Assembly: GCA_016584305.1 (NCBI GenBank)
Contig: JACEEZ010010096.1
Location: 5,001 to 69,000, forward strand
Reading direction: 5' to 3'
Origin: Chionoecetes opilio
Lineage: Eukaryota > Arthropoda > Malacostraca > Decapoda > Majidae
DNA length: 64,000 nt
The notes beneath the pieces were generated by a model. The model made no database searches. It saw only the letters and a list, made by a program, of their open reading frames with translations, and was not told the origin of the DNA. The stretch's first letter is position 1. Every line of letters starts with the position of its first letter. Shown one piece after another: positions 51,401 through 58,429 of the stretch. The position numbers and the translations under genes were made by a program.

Positions 51401-53415
51401 GTTGCAGTCGACATCACCGGGCCACTACCCCCCACCACCCAAGGTAATCGCTATATATGTGTTGCCGTGGATTATTTCACTAAATGGCCAGAAGCGTATG
51501 CAATTCCTAACCATGAAGCAGAGACAGTGGCAGAAGTACTGGTGGAACATTTCTTCACCAGATTTGGAGTCCCGTGAGAGCTGCAGTCTGACCAGGGTCG
51601 AGAGTTTGAGTCCCACGTGTTCCAGGAGTGTTGCCAGCTCCTCGGCCTGCGTAAGACAAGGACTACTCCCGTGCGGCCCCAATCTGACGGGACGGTGCAG
51701 CGGTTCAATCGCACACTTGCGCAGGAGCCGGCCACGTACTGCGCGGAGGGGCAGACTGACTGGGACCGCAAACTTCCCGCCCTCCTCATGGCTTACCGGT
51801 CAGCGGAACATGAAGCCACGACTACACCCCAGCTCGACTTATGACGGGAAGGGAGCTCCGTCTGCCGGTGGACCTCGCGACTGGAACGGCCGCCCGATGA
51901 CCACTTGCCCGCAGTCACTACTGGTTACGCTGTGGCCCTGCAGGAGCGTTTAGAGGAAGTCCACCACCAAGTGCGATACAAGCTGAAGCTCGCGGGCAGG
52001 GCCACGAAGAGGAACTACGACCGAGGAGCCAAGCCGGCCAGCTTCACTGAGGGTGATCCTGTTTGGCTACACAATCCTTGCCGGAAGAAAGGACTCTCAC
52101 CCAAGCTCCAAAGCCCCTGGGAAGGACCATACACCATAGTGGATAAGATCTCTGAGGTTACCTTCCGCATTCGCCGGGGACCAAGGGGAAAACTCAAGGT
52201 GGTCCATGGCTTTGGCGATACTACGGGCCCGGTCGGTCGGTTCACATGGGGCCACCAAGGACAAGAAGACTCTTCCGCTGGAGAGGGGGACGAGGAGGCA
52301 GCCAGTCCGTTAGACCGAGAGGCAAACTTAAGACCGGATGGTACGCCAGTATCGCCAGCAACCTCGGACGTTGAACAGCGATTAGACGAGCCAGCGCACC
52401 ACTCTGAAGAAGAGGAGACTGTTCAACAGGCGCCAGCAGGGGGGGCAAGACACCGCAGGCAGAGGAGGAGGCCGATACCATGGGATGATTATTGCCTGGA
52501 GGATGAATCAGGCTCTGACAACCACTTATAAATATTTTGCATGTTTTTGTTGGTATGTTCATGGTTCACATTTTTATATGCACACTTTCTTTTGTTAGAG
52601 TTTATGGTCGGGTCGCCCACTCCATGAAGAGAGAGATAGTGTTACGAGTGGCCTAATTGCTTGTTGGTGTGTGTGTGTGTGTGTTGTGTGTGTGTGTGTG
52701 TGCACGAAGCTTCACAAGGAGTCAGTTCGGGCCCCAGCTCGAGGCAAAGCGAGTGGCTGAGGAGTGCAAGGTGATGAGTGAGAGACAGTCGGGGTGGAGT
52801 GGCAGCTTGAGCCAGTTCTCCCCCATCACCATTGCATTACTGTGCACATTGGACTACTGTGCTGCACGAACAGTTACGTGTGTCTTGGGAGGCAGACAGT
52901 CTCGTCATAGTGGATAATACAGACCTGAACGTGACACTTGTGTTTTCTCCAACAATCTCCCAGGCATTAAGCACGCCGAACCCACGCCTAGCAAGTGCCG
53001 GGCCACAGAGAGTGCTGGCTCCTTACAATATAATGGGTACTATAATAACAAGATAAAAAACTGGAACTGTCGCCGAAAATAGGAACACTCGCCGATGTGA
53101 AAAATTGGAAGACTCGCCGACGTGAAAAATTGGAAGACTCGCCGACGTGGGTGAGAATTCTTATCGGCGACAGTTCCAGGTAGTGTTAGAGGTGTCAGGC
53201 TGGAGGAAGACCCACACCGTGATAACAGCCCATCTATTTAATTGCTAGCATGACCACTACCCTATGACCGCGTGTGTCCACAGGTAAATAAGGGCAAGGC
53301 TCACGTGATAGAAGTTGGCCAGTTTTTCTCTCCCTTCTCTCTCACTGTCAAAAATGAGATAATACTGTTTGACAAAGGTCTCTCCAATCTGCTGGAACTG
53401 CGGATTTAACGTCAT
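38782..53415 (-). CDS. Ntf-2: Nuclear transport factor 2 (NTF2), alternative last exons
   Basis: NTF2 imports RanGDP into the nucleus by binding Ran and FxFG nucleoporins, acting as a homodimer of a small cone-shaped domain. The spliced reading is 37 + 24 + 33 codons plus one of two last exons, giving 132 (proximal) or 130 (distal) residues against about 127-130 in known NTF2 proteins. Exon-by-exon matches are NPQFQQIGETFVKQYYLIFD (helix 1), LSLMSFEGVQVQG, LTFNKIARAITTVDCQPTFD with GGVLVNILGQLK, and D-x-DPxHGFxQTFVLKP plus HDxFRL. All junctions are GT/AG and phase 0. Introns are long for so small a gene and filled with repeats and transposons, including an antisense Ty3/Gypsy remnant in intron 1. 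I am confident of the identity; isoform use is inferred. Confidence 0.93.
38953..39196. mobile_element. MITE with TGGAACTGTCGCCGAT ends (copy 1)
   Basis: Ends TGGAACTGTCGCCGAT and ATCGGCGACAGTTCCA are perfect inverted repeats around 244 bp. Subterminal CTCTCGCCG/CGGCGAGA motifs repeat inward, and the interior contains GTTAGGTTAAGTTAGG. It starts only 60 bp from the acceptor of NTF2 exon 4a, inside the preceding intron. Copy 2 is at 53062, and a fragment lies at 6805-6843. Confidence 0.85.
39197..39947 (-). other. NTF2 intron 3, (GGGAGGCA)n array
   Basis: Contains an 8-bp GGGAGGCA array at 39395-39465. The rest is unique, with no recognised exon. In the proximal isoform this lies beyond the transcript end. 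Confidence 0.55.
39948..40430. repeat. 46-bp minisatellite, about 10 copies
   Basis: The unit contains CCACTGCCACACCCACCACT and ACCTGGGTACACACCACCAC. It is highly uniform, with a few deletions at the right end. Since 46 is not a multiple of 3, the long frames over it switch repeat phase and are not protein evidence. Confidence 0.95.
40550..40775. repeat. 44-bp minisatellite, about 5 copies
   Basis: The unit contains TTGCAGGATTACTGTATGTT and CTGAAAAGACCTTGGTGCTT. It lies in the NTF2 distal intron. Confidence 0.95.
40776..41357 (-). other. NTF2 intron, no exon seen
   Basis: AT-rich unique sequence. TAACTATGATAAAATACAACT at 41050 is the inverse of a phrase near 32180, so a dispersed repeat lies here. 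Confidence 0.5.
41358..42052 (+). mobile_element. Non-autonomous Helitron
   Basis: The 5' end is TCTATAATAATATAAGCG, directly after A (41357). The 3' end has a CCGCCC-GGA-GGGCGG hairpin (42028-42042), then TTTGCGG and CTAG (42049-42052), followed by T. TC start, hairpin near the 3' end, CTRR terminus and insertion between A and T are the Helitron hallmarks. No Rep/helicase is encoded in 695 bp. The interior carries a (GT)n at 41381-41407 and a minisatellite (GGGTGATGGGTAATGGGTGA type) at 41595-41880. A separate hairpin built on GGTGGGCCTTTGGCCCACC lies near 41950. It sits in the NTF2 intron between the alternative last exons. Confidence 0.8.
42053..42420 (-). other. NTF2 intron, nothing recognised
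   Basis: (AT)-rich start, then unique sequence and a G-run next to the SINE. No exon was recognised. Confidence 0.5.
42421..42743 (+). repeat. tRNA-derived SINE, family 2
   Basis: The head reads TAGCAGTGGTTAGCGTCTCC (A box TGGTTAGCG) and CGAGTTCGATCCCC (B box, 42461-42474), followed by an unrelated body of about 250 bp and a poly-A tail at 42732-42743. It is antisense to NTF2 and within about 840 bp downstream of the proximal stop codon, so it may be part of that isoform's 3' UTR. Confidence 0.8.
42923..43137. mobile_element. Foldback MITE with TACTCGCC ends (copy 2)
   Basis: Same element as at 35254: the GTTAAGTTGGCGAAAATGGG arm, the GGTGTTGGGTGTTGGG pair and ends ATACTCACC/GGCGAGTAG. It lies 120 bp downstream (minus strand) of the proximal NTF2 stop codon, so that transcript could carry a long perfect-looking hairpin in its 3' UTR. 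Confidence 0.86.
43258..43374 (-). CDS. Ntf-2: NTF2 proximal alternative last exon (4b)
   Basis: After a CCTAG acceptor the exon reads MDDDPPHGFNQTFVLKPLGD, SFYVQHDMFRLALHHIAV and a TGA stop at 43258-43260. DDDPPH is closest to the insect NTF2 sequence as I recall it. It is in the same phase as exon 4a, so either can follow exon 3. Exclusion is enforced by the stop codon: a transcript ending here cannot include 4a coding sequence. The (CCACCACC)n tract forming the pyrimidine region of the acceptor is unusual. Confidence 0.92.
   Translation of the reverse strand: MDDDPPHGFNQTFVLKPLGDSFYVQHDMFRLALHHIAV
43380..43785. repeat. 33-35-bp minisatellite next to exon 4b acceptor
   Basis: The unit contains CACCAGCCACAGAGGAGTGG with alternating TGATGACACA or TGAGGTAGCCACACAC ends, in about 11 copies. 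It begins within 10 bp of the exon 4b acceptor and so occupies the likely branch-point region. Confidence 0.93.
43898..44908. mobile_element. CTACC-type MITE split by a Tigger-like insertion
   Basis: The outer element has ends GTACCGTCAACAACACTATA and the complement ending TTATTGAGGGTAG at 44908. Its arms share AGTCGCCACTGCACTAATG and GATGCTAAAATTCCTAATAT-type blocks, like the intact copy at 58989-59209. Its sequence stops at TA (44105-44106) and resumes at TA (44891-44892) with the Tigger-like element between. Confidence 0.82.
44107..44890. mobile_element. Tigger-like element nested in a MITE
   Basis: Ends CAGGGAGGTCCCG and CGGGACCTCCCTG are perfect 13-bp inverted repeats, with further TACGAGCA similarity inward, flanked by a duplicated TA. 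CAGGNAGTCCC-type ends are known from Tigger elements. The interior has a 107-bp tandem duplication (starts at about 44308 and 44415; GTCACCCCTAGCAAG-C-GTGACC) and a poly-T at 44749-44766. No transposase frame remains. Confidence 0.85.
44909..45383 (-). other. NTF2 intron, no exon seen
   Basis: Unique AT-rich sequence. Just outside the nested MITE, CTCTTGGTGTCAGG (44922) is the inverse of GTGACACCAAGAG (43851), so the outer element may extend further or sit inside another inverted repeat. Confidence 0.5.
45384..45593 (+). mobile_element. piggyBac-like MITE (copy C)
   Basis: Full-length copy bounded by TTAA at 45384 and 45590. The surrounding phrase (CACAAGCAGGGCATTCAGCA before; ACACAAGCAGAGCATTCAGC after) repeats on both sides, showing a local duplication around the insertion. 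Confidence 0.88.
45800..46265. repeat. 33-36-bp minisatellite, about 13 copies
   Basis: The unit contains AGTCAGGTCACCAAATCAGT and CACCTAAATCATTA; some copies insert TAG after ATCA. GG/TG variants at one site are mixed. Confidence 0.94.
46437..46505 (+). repeat. LINE 3' tail fragment
   Basis: ACTACCACGTGTAGGTCTCG to TTATTTTCTCATGTTCTTATG matches the 3' end of the LINE remnants at 24181 (inverted) and 49727. It keeps the terminal TTCTTATG-type repeat. Confidence 0.75.
46554..47033 (-). mobile_element. MITE with CTACCGTAGATAACA ends (copy 2)
   Basis: Ends CTACCGTAGATAACAGT and ACTGTTATCTACGGTAG are perfect 17-bp inverted repeats extending imperfectly to about 27 bp. It is the inverted relative of 26186-26672. 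It lies in NTF2 intron 3. Confidence 0.85.
47190..47262 (+). repeat. SINE/LINE shared 3' tail fragment
   Basis: GGGGACGGGGCCATACGAGT, CTCAGGCCCTGTACAATAC and AATACAACTAGACGA match the 3' tails at 63575 (inverted) and 8940-9010. The body is missing or too diverged to see. Confidence 0.65.
47360..47875. repeat. Two interleaved minisatellites (28 bp and 32 bp)
   Basis: A 28-bp unit (GGTAAAGGTGCTGTCCTCTC) occurs at 47367-47425 and 47652-47875, surrounding about seven copies of a 32-bp unit (AAGTTATAGGTCGAACATAA). One more 32-bp unit stands alone at about 58935-58976. Confidence 0.92.
48030..48560 (-). repeat. Compound repeat: LINE fragment plus (GTA)n, 5 units
   Basis: Five copies of a roughly 55-bp piece containing GAGGATCTGGCAGCATTGGG are separated by (GTA)n arrays of different length. 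The piece is LINE ORF2 C-terminus (DLAALGIE), also seen intact at 56613 together with the following DRDRWK-like part present here at 48560-48600. The whole fragment-plus-microsatellite unit has been amplified. It lies in NTF2 intron 3. Confidence 0.88.
48787..48885 (-). CDS. Ntf-2: NTF2 exon 3
   Basis: 33 codons between a TTTCAG acceptor and a GTGAGG donor. It encodes SLTFNKIARAITTVDCQPTF, DGGVLVNILGQLK, the central beta strands of the NTF2 fold. Corresponds to FQKIxxxITTxDxQPTxDxxxxxxVxGxLx in known NTF2 proteins. Confidence 0.93.
48897..49135. repeat. 20-bp minisatellite beside NTF2 exon 3
   Basis: The unit ACTGCATTATAAACACCATG occurs in about 12 copies and starts about 10 bp from the exon 3 acceptor, so it replaces the usual branch-point and pyrimidine-tract context. 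Confidence 0.95.
49403..49474 (-). CDS. Ntf-2: NTF2 exon 2
   Basis: 24 codons between a TTCCAG acceptor and a GTAGGT donor. It encodes AELSLMSFEGVQVQGAVQIL and DKIK. SFEG aligns with the T-W/F-E-G motif whose glutamate (Glu42 in rat) contacts Ran. Confidence 0.93.
49513..49726 (+). mobile_element. piggyBac-like MITE (copy D, reference)
   Basis: The family consensus is about 210 bp: TTAA then CCCCTTGAGACCCAGAACG, a conserved interior (TATAGATATGACCTGTTTAG, GTATCCTTGTC) and ATCTGGGCGTGAAGGGG then TTAA. The ends form imperfect inverted repeats of about 16 bp (CCCCTT....CCCAGA). TTAA on both sides and CCC-starting ends are the signature of piggyBac transposition. Copies: 8565 (partial), 22209, 31531, 45384, 49513, 56757 (truncated), 61878, 62898. 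No coding capacity. This copy lies in NTF2 intron 1. Confidence 0.9.
49727..49860 (+). pseudogene. LINE 3' end, CR1-like
   Basis: Directly after the MITE, the sequence encodes RLDNGxxDKFMDGDERWM-like residues with the stop TAG, then CCACGTGTAGGTCTCCCGGC and a TTATATTCCTAT tail. Same family as 24181. The MITE probably inserted into it, as the ORF2 part is cut at the TTAA. Confidence 0.7.
49861..50653 (-). other. NTF2 intron 1, no exon seen
   Basis: Unique sequence with scattered CCTAACCT telomere-like units at 50085-50100, 50355-50365 and 50530-50575. No exon was recognised. Confidence 0.5.
50654..51040 (+). repeat. 5' LTR
   Basis: 387 bp, TGT...ACA ends. It includes a (GT)n near 50677-50708 and the conserved GAGTCAGTTCGGGCCCCAGC. 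It has a short CCTCCGCCACCA-type insertion at about 50830 absent from the 3' LTR. Confidence 0.92.
51042..51059 (+). other. Primer binding site
   Basis: TGGTGTCAGAAGTGGGAT directly after the 5' LTR. It begins TGG and is complementary to the 3' end of leucine tRNAs as I recall them, the usual arrangement for priming minus-strand synthesis. Confidence 0.8.
51233..51844 (+). pseudogene. Ty3/Gypsy integrase core, inactivated
   Basis: It starts at KKTLGRLRQRFHWVGMRSDV with CRACDVC (the C-x2-C half of the zinc-binding HHCC module; the first histidine region is deleted). The catalytic core follows: VAVDITGPLP (first Asp), VDYFTKWPEAY, a TGA stop at 51575-51577 after RFGVP, then LQSDQGREFES (second Asp). 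In PQSDGTVQRFNRTL a Gln stands where the catalytic Glu normally is. It ends in a stop at 51842-51844 after a small frame disturbance. Integrase would join element DNA to chromosomes, but this copy cannot. Confidence 0.93.
51905..52531 (+). pseudogene. Integrase C-terminal region (GPY/F-like module)
   Basis: The frame resumes with DDHLPAVTTGYAVALQERLE, KRNYDRGAKPASFTEGDPVW, LQSPWEGPYTIVDKISEVTF and RIRRGPRGKLKVVHG. W-x-GPY identifies the GPY/F module found at the C-terminus of many Ty3/Gypsy integrases. A long acidic tail (SPLDREANLRPDGTP, HHSEEEET) and an Arg-rich end follow. It is separated from the core by a short frameshifted stretch (51845-51904). Confidence 0.9.
52626..52639 (+). other. 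Polypurine tract
   Basis: GAAGAGAGAGATAG immediately before the 3' LTR, the expected plus-strand primer. It is interrupted by one T. Confidence 0.7.
52640..53027 (+). repeat. 3' LTR
   Basis: 388 bp, nearly identical to the 5' LTR apart from a longer GT stretch, an extra GA and the missing CCTCCGCCACCA-type insertion. Confidence 0.92.
53062..53179. mobile_element. MITE with TGGAACTGTCGCCGA ends (copy 2)
   Basis: Ends TGGAACTGTCGCCGA and TCGGCGACAGTTCCA. The interior is three near-identical copies of a GACTCGCCGACGTGAAAAAT-type unit. It lies 35 bp from the 3' LTR, within NTF2 intron 1. Confidence 0.85.
53305..53415 (-). CDS. Ntf-2: NTF2 exon 1 (start codon)
   Basis: 37 codons from the ATG at 53413-53415, chosen because MTLNPQFQQIGETFVKQYYL matches the M-S-L-N-P-Q-type N-terminus of insect NTF2 and gives the family length. 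Ends NFYH before the donor GTGAGC, phase 0. The segment DSEREGREK is slightly longer and more charged than the family norm (LFD-x-x-R). Confidence 0.93.
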
Positions 53416-53560
53416 GATGAGTGTGTTTGGCTGCCAGGGTCTGTGAGAGGCAGGCCAGCAGGAGGCAGGACGGGGAGGCAGGCCGCAGGGTCCTCGCTCT
53501 TCAAGGTCTTACAGAGGACTGCCAACTCGCCCCTCTACGCATGCGCTAAGAATTCATACT
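53416..53560 (-). promoter_or_regulatory. Ntf-2: NTF2 5' UTR / core promoter candidate
   Basis: GC-rich 130 bp upstream of the start codon, unlike the AT-rich DNA beyond 53550. GCATGCGC at 53539-53546 resembles the core of an NRF1-type site, often found at TATA-less housekeeping promoters. No TATA box is apparent. The transcription start is not determined. Confidence 0.35.
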
Positions 53561-53944
53561 GAAAATGGGCTATTTGTGCTATTTTAAGCTATGTTATGTC
53601 GTTATTGATGTCTCTATGTGATATGTGAATACTTTTTCCTAATGTAGTCATGTCAACTTATCATTAAAACACTTCTAAATAATGAAATCAAATACTTTTA
53701 CCACCTAAACTCCCGCGTTTTTCTATCATTCTTATCCTAGCAGGAGTGATTTGAGCTCATTCCTTATCTATGTGTGGCTAATTATTGATGATATACACCT
53801 TATGGCCCATGTAATGTATATATAAGTGATAATATTACATTTTACTTTGAAAGCTTTTGAAATATTTGCCGTCAAGATGGTGCACTCAGGGCGGGAAATA
53901 CAAATTTTCATCCCGCACTTAGCAGCTTCCCAGTACATCAAAAC

Positions 53945-55620
53945 TATGCTATGCTATCCTGCCTGCCTGTCTCCTATGCTATCCTGCCTGCCTGTCTCCT
54001 ATGCTATCCTGCCTCCGTCTCCTATGCTATCCTGCCTCCCTGTCTCCTATGCTATCCTGCCTCCCTGTCTCCTATGCTATCCTGACTGCCTGTCTTCTGT
54101 GCTATCCTGCCTGCCTGTCTCCTATGCTATCCTGCCTCCCTGTCTCCTATGCTATCCTGCCTGCCTGCCTGTCTCCTATGCTATCCTGCCTGCCTGCCTG
54201 TCTCCTATGCTATCCTGCCTGCCTGTCTCCTATGCTATCCCGCCTGCCTGTCTCCTATGCTATCCTGTCTCCGTCTCCTATGCTATCCTGCCTCCCTGTC
54301 TCCTATGCTATCCTGACTGCCTGTCTTCTGTGCTATCCTGCCTGCCTGTCTCCTATGCTATCCTGCCTCCCTGTCTCCTATGCTATCCTGCCTGCCTGCC
54401 TGTCTCCTATGCTATCCTGCCTCCGTCTTTCCCATGCTATCTGCCTGCTCTGTCTCCTAGCTATCCTGACTGCTTCTCTATGCTATCCTGCTGCCTGTCT
54501 CCTATGCTATCCTGACTGCCTGTCTCCTATGCTATCCTGACTGCCTGTCTCCTATGCTATCCTGTCTGCCTGTTTCCTATGCTATCCTGCCTCCCTGTCT
54601 CCTATGCTATCCTGATTGCCTGTCTCCTATGCTATCCTGCCTGCCTGTCTCCTATGCTATCCTGCTGCCTGTCTCCTATGCTATCCTGCCTGCCTGTCTC
54701 TATGCTATCCTGACTGCCTGTCTCCTATGCTATCCTGCCTCCGTCTTCTATGCTATCCTGCTGCCTGTCTCCTATGCTATCCGCCTCCTGTCTCCTATGC
54801 TATCCTGCCTGCCTGTCTCCTATGCTATCCTGCCTGCCTGTCTCCTATGCTATCCTGCCTGCCTGTCTCCTATGCTATCTGACTGCCTGTCTCCTATGCT
54901 ATCCTGCTGCCTGTCTCCTATGCTATCCTGCCTGCCTGTCTCCTATGCTATCTGATGCCTGTCTCCTATGCTATCCTGACTGCCTGTCTCCTATGCTATC
55001 CTGCCTGCCTGTCTCCTATGCTATCCTGCTCCTGTCTCCTATGCTATCCTGACTGCCTGTCTCCTATGCTATCCTGCCTGCCTGTCTCCTATGCTATCCT
55101 GCCTGCCTGTCTCCTATGCTATCCTGCCTGCCTGTCTCCTATGCTATCCTGCCTGCCTGTCTCCTATGCTATCCTGCCTGCCTGTCTCCTATGCTATCCT
55201 GACTGCCTGTCTCCTATGCTATCCTGCCTGCCTGCCTTTCCGCCTCTCTGCTATGCTATCCTGCCTGCCTGTCTCCTATGCTATCCTGCCTGCCTGTCTC
55301 CATGCTATCCTGCCTGCCTGTCTCCTATGCTATCCTGCCTGCCTGTCTCCTATGCTACCTGCCTGCCTGTCTCCTATGCTATCCTGCCTGCCTGTCTCCT
55401 ATGCTATCCTGCTGCCTGTCTCTATGCTATCCTGACTGCCTGTCTCCTATGCTATCCTGCCTGCCTGTCTCCTATGCTATCCTGCCTGCCTGTCTCCTAT
55501 GCTATCCTGACTGCCTGTCTTCTATGCTATCCTGACTGCCTGTCTCCTATGCTATCCTGCCTGCCTGTCTCCTATGCTATCCTGACTGCCTGTCTTCTAT
55601 GCTATCCTGCCTGCCTAGGG
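53945..55620. repeat. 25-bp minisatellite upstream of NTF2, about 65 copies
   Basis: The unit contains TGTCTCCTATGCTATCCTGC plus CTGCC. Copies differ mainly by CTGCCTGC/CTGACTGC/CTCC changes and small deletions. One strand is strongly pyrimidine-rich. Coding-looking frames (repeated LSCLPVSYAI) are products of the 25-bp unit. The array starts about 530 bp upstream of the NTF2 ATG; 53561-53944 between them is unique AT-rich sequence. A degenerate edge continues to about 55830. Confidence 0.96.
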
Positions 55621-55892
55621 GCTTCTAGACATTCATGAGAAAGTGTTCCTATGTATCCTGCTGCCTGTCCTCCATTGTATCCTGACAGCCTGTCTTCTAT
55701 TGCTATCTGCCTGTTCTGCAGTTGGCTGCATTTAGCATATTGCTTAGTACTGCTGTCTGCTATGCTAGACTCCATATCCTGCCCGCTTGAGTTCTATTTA
55801 TGCTATATACTGCTATTAGCTGTCTGCTATGATCGCATATACGTTAGGGTATAGCATCAGCATATAACCCTATCAATCAACCTCACAGATTG

Positions 55893-56065
<173 letters not shown>

Positions 56066-56612
56066 AGAGAAAAAAATTATAGTAGCCTGTTATCTCTGTA
56101 GTACCTCTTAAGTGTAGTCACAAAGAACACACAAATCTTACGCCTTTTTCTTCTTCTACCCTAAAAAAAAAAGTTAATTCATAATGTCCGTAGATAGTAT
56201 AAAGAATGTTACCTAATGAAATGAAGAAGCGCCCGGCATCATTGGTCCTGTAGCGCTGTGGTTAGAGGCGAGGGAGATGGGGATACAACCAAGGAACATG
56301 TAAGTCATAATAATATAATATAAATACTCTTCAATAATATAAATACTCTTCCTTGGATACAACATTGTGATATAGGAAGGCATGGTGTGTGGGGGGCAGA
56401 AGACATGGAGGCTGATCTACTCTGATGTTGACTTCTGGGATTACAAACAGTCATATATAATGGATTACATCACAAAATTCAGGATCTACTACAGTCATTC
56501 ATTCTGTAAACTGTAACTTGGTAAAAACTTGACAAATCAGTTGCCTTTACAAAGCTTAATAAGGATACTTTCAGTCTCCTTCAGAAGCCTAACAGTAAAC
56601 TTTGTCTGGCTA

Positions 56613-56756
56613 GCTGGCCCCAAAAAGGCAGTCGCTACGCGTGTCAAAAAGGATCTGGCAGCATTGGGCATTGAAGTAGAGACAACGGATAGAGATCGTT
56701 GGAAGTGTATCATCGGCTGTCTAAACTCATATAAGATATTATGGGAAAATCTGACT
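56613..56756 (+). pseudogene. LINE ORF2 C-terminus fragment
   Basis: One frame reads PKKAVATRVKKDLAALGIEV, TTDRDRWKCIIGCLNSYKIL and WENL. The R-V-K-x-DL-x-x-LGI ... DRxxW pattern is typical of the C-terminus of LINE ORF2 proteins. The same sequence was amplified at 48030-48600. It is cut by a piggyBac-like MITE at 56757. Confidence 0.72.
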
Positions 56757-56900
56757 TTAACCCCTTGAGACCCAGAACATAATTTGCATTGTATTTTGGG
56801 TACCATTAGACAATTTTTAGTGAATATTAGCATTATTTTATAGATATGACCTGTTTAGTATCCTCGTCGCCTAACTAATTTGGTATATTAAGTTACCTTT
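56757..56900 (+). mobile_element. piggyBac-like MITE (copy E, truncated)
   Basis: It begins TTAA and CCCCTTGAGACCCAGAAC like the full copies, but stops around 56900, after the AATTTGGTATATTAAGT block. The terminal ATCTGGGCGTGAAGGGG is missing. Confidence 0.82.
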
Positions 56901-57094
56901 CGTATCTGACGTGAATTACAGAAAGGTGTGAGGGGTCAGAGGTTACCCAAGGGTGATCAGTGAGGCAGCCAACATTGTTCACAAAGATGCTGAGGGCAGA
57001 GCTTACTGATGTTAGGGATTAGTAGTGCAAGAGGTGTCCGAAGAGAATATGTCTGGTGGGTGGTTTGTGTGGGTCCTTAGGTTGTGTGGGGGCG

Positions 57095-57455
57095 GGGGGA
57101 AAGAGAGAGGGAAGGGGTGAGAGGTCGAAATAGAGGGGGAAGGGGTGAGGGAAGGGGTGAAAGAGGTTAGGGGTGAGAGAGGGAAGGGTGAGAGGGGAAA
57201 GAGAGGGAAGGGGTGAGAGGGGAAAGAGAGGGAAGGGGTGAGAGGGGAAAGAGAGGGAAGGGGTGAGAGAGGGAAGGGGTGAGAGGGGAAAGAGAGGGAA
57301 GGGGTGAGAGAAAGGGGTGAGAGGGAAGGGGTGAGAGGGAAAAGAGAATGGGAAGGGGTGAGAGGGGAAAGAGAATGGGAAGGGGTGAGAGAGGAAGGGG
57401 TGAGAGGGAAAGAGAATGGGAAGGGGTGAGAGAGGAAGGGGTGAGGGAAGGGGAT
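57095..57455. repeat. GGGGTGAGAG/GGGAAAGAG minisatellite
   Basis: Purine-rich units around GGAAGGGGTGAGAGGGGAAA, variable in length (about 20-40 bp). One strand is almost all purine. Confidence 0.9.
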
Positions 57456-57585
57456 GGCTAAGTATAGATACAAGATTGTTTAAGAGTAATAGAGGAGAAA
57501 TAAGGCAATAAATAAACAAGATATATAGAATAAGTAATGTAATGTGATTAATAGAGGAGAAATAAGCTGATAAATAAACAAGACA

Positions 57586-57681
57586 CAGTAAAACCTCTCA
57601 TATTCGGACTAATTGGGCCAAGGAGTGGTCCGAGTAATGCAAGGATCCTAATAATGGGGTGATTATATATGGGGGGTTAGG

Positions 57682-57719
<38 letters not shown>

Positions 57720-58104
57720 AGGTTTAATGTATATATATGTAGCTAGGAAAGTTCGACCCCTAAAATAAAAAAAAAAATAAAAAAAAAAAAAAAAAAGTTC
57801 TAGGCGTGTATATAGCTAGGAAATTTCGACCCTTAAAAAAAAGAAGAAGAAGAAGAAGAAGAAGAAGAAGAAGAAGAAGAAGAAGAAGAAGAAGAAGAAG
57901 AAGAAGAAGAAGAAGAAGAAGAAGAAGAAGAAGAAGAAGAAGAAGAAGCAGAAGAAGAAGAAGCAGAAGAAGCAGAAGAAGAAGCAGAAGAAGAAGCAGA
58001 AGAAGAAGAAGAAGAAGAAGAAGAAGACGAAGAAGAAGAAGAAGAAGAAGAAGAAGAAGAGAAGGAGGTCCGAATAATGAGGGTCCGAATACGAGGTTTT
58101 AGTG
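57586..58104. mobile_element. Tigger-like MITE (copy 2) with expanded repeats
   Basis: Ends CAGTAAAACCTC and GAGGTTTTAGTG, with TA at 58105. The first 60 bp match copy 1 (35532) closely (CATATTCGGACTAATTGGGC). Where copy 1 has poly-A, this copy has poly-A runs at 57680-57715 and 57765-57797 and then (GAA)n with CAGAAG interruptions at 57839-58060. Confidence 0.85.
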
Positions 58105-58429
58105 TATATAAAAATAAGATGTAAGAAGGTTGAGGTGATGAGGAAAAGTTGTGCCCAGAAAGCATTTTGTCACCCAGGGATAAATCATAACATCACTCTT
58201 GATAAAGATTTCAGTTTTATAATGTTTTGAAACAGCAAAAATTGGCTTTCGTAAGACTTCTATCAACCCTTCAAGATATTCACAGAATATTCAAAGAGCA
58301 GCATAAAAATACATGTAACATTCCAGTCTCCTGAAATTCCTAATACAGTAAATCTTGTGGTCGTCCAGCAACAGGGACACGGGGCTTAGGGGGAGTCAGG
58401 AGTCGCCTTCCTCCTATTACACTCCAACA
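58105..58429. other. Intergenic, no gene seen
   Basis: Unique sequence without recognisable features. Confidence 0.5.

Larger units (their letters stand above)
50654..53027 (+). mobile_element. Internally deleted Ty3/Gypsy LTR retrotransposon
   Basis: Two direct LTRs (50654-51040 and 52640-53027), each starting TGTTACGAG and ending CTTACA, flank about 1.6 kb. A primer binding site follows the 5' LTR and a polypurine tract precedes the 3' LTR. Only integrase remains of pol; gag, protease, reverse transcriptase and RNase H are gone. Flanking ATAT on both sides (50650-50653, 53028-53031) fits a 4-bp target duplication. It lies antisense in NTF2 intron 1. The LTRs differ by only a few substitutions and small indels, so insertion was fairly recent. 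Confidence 0.92.

Noticed and set aside
53826..55638. Long frames with repeated LSCLPVSYAI-like residues
   Set aside because: They are translations of a 25-bp minisatellite in all three frames; reading shifts with each unit and there is no domain or start context.
57806..58102. Poly-Arg frame
   Set aside because: (GAA)n array inside the Tigger-like MITE.
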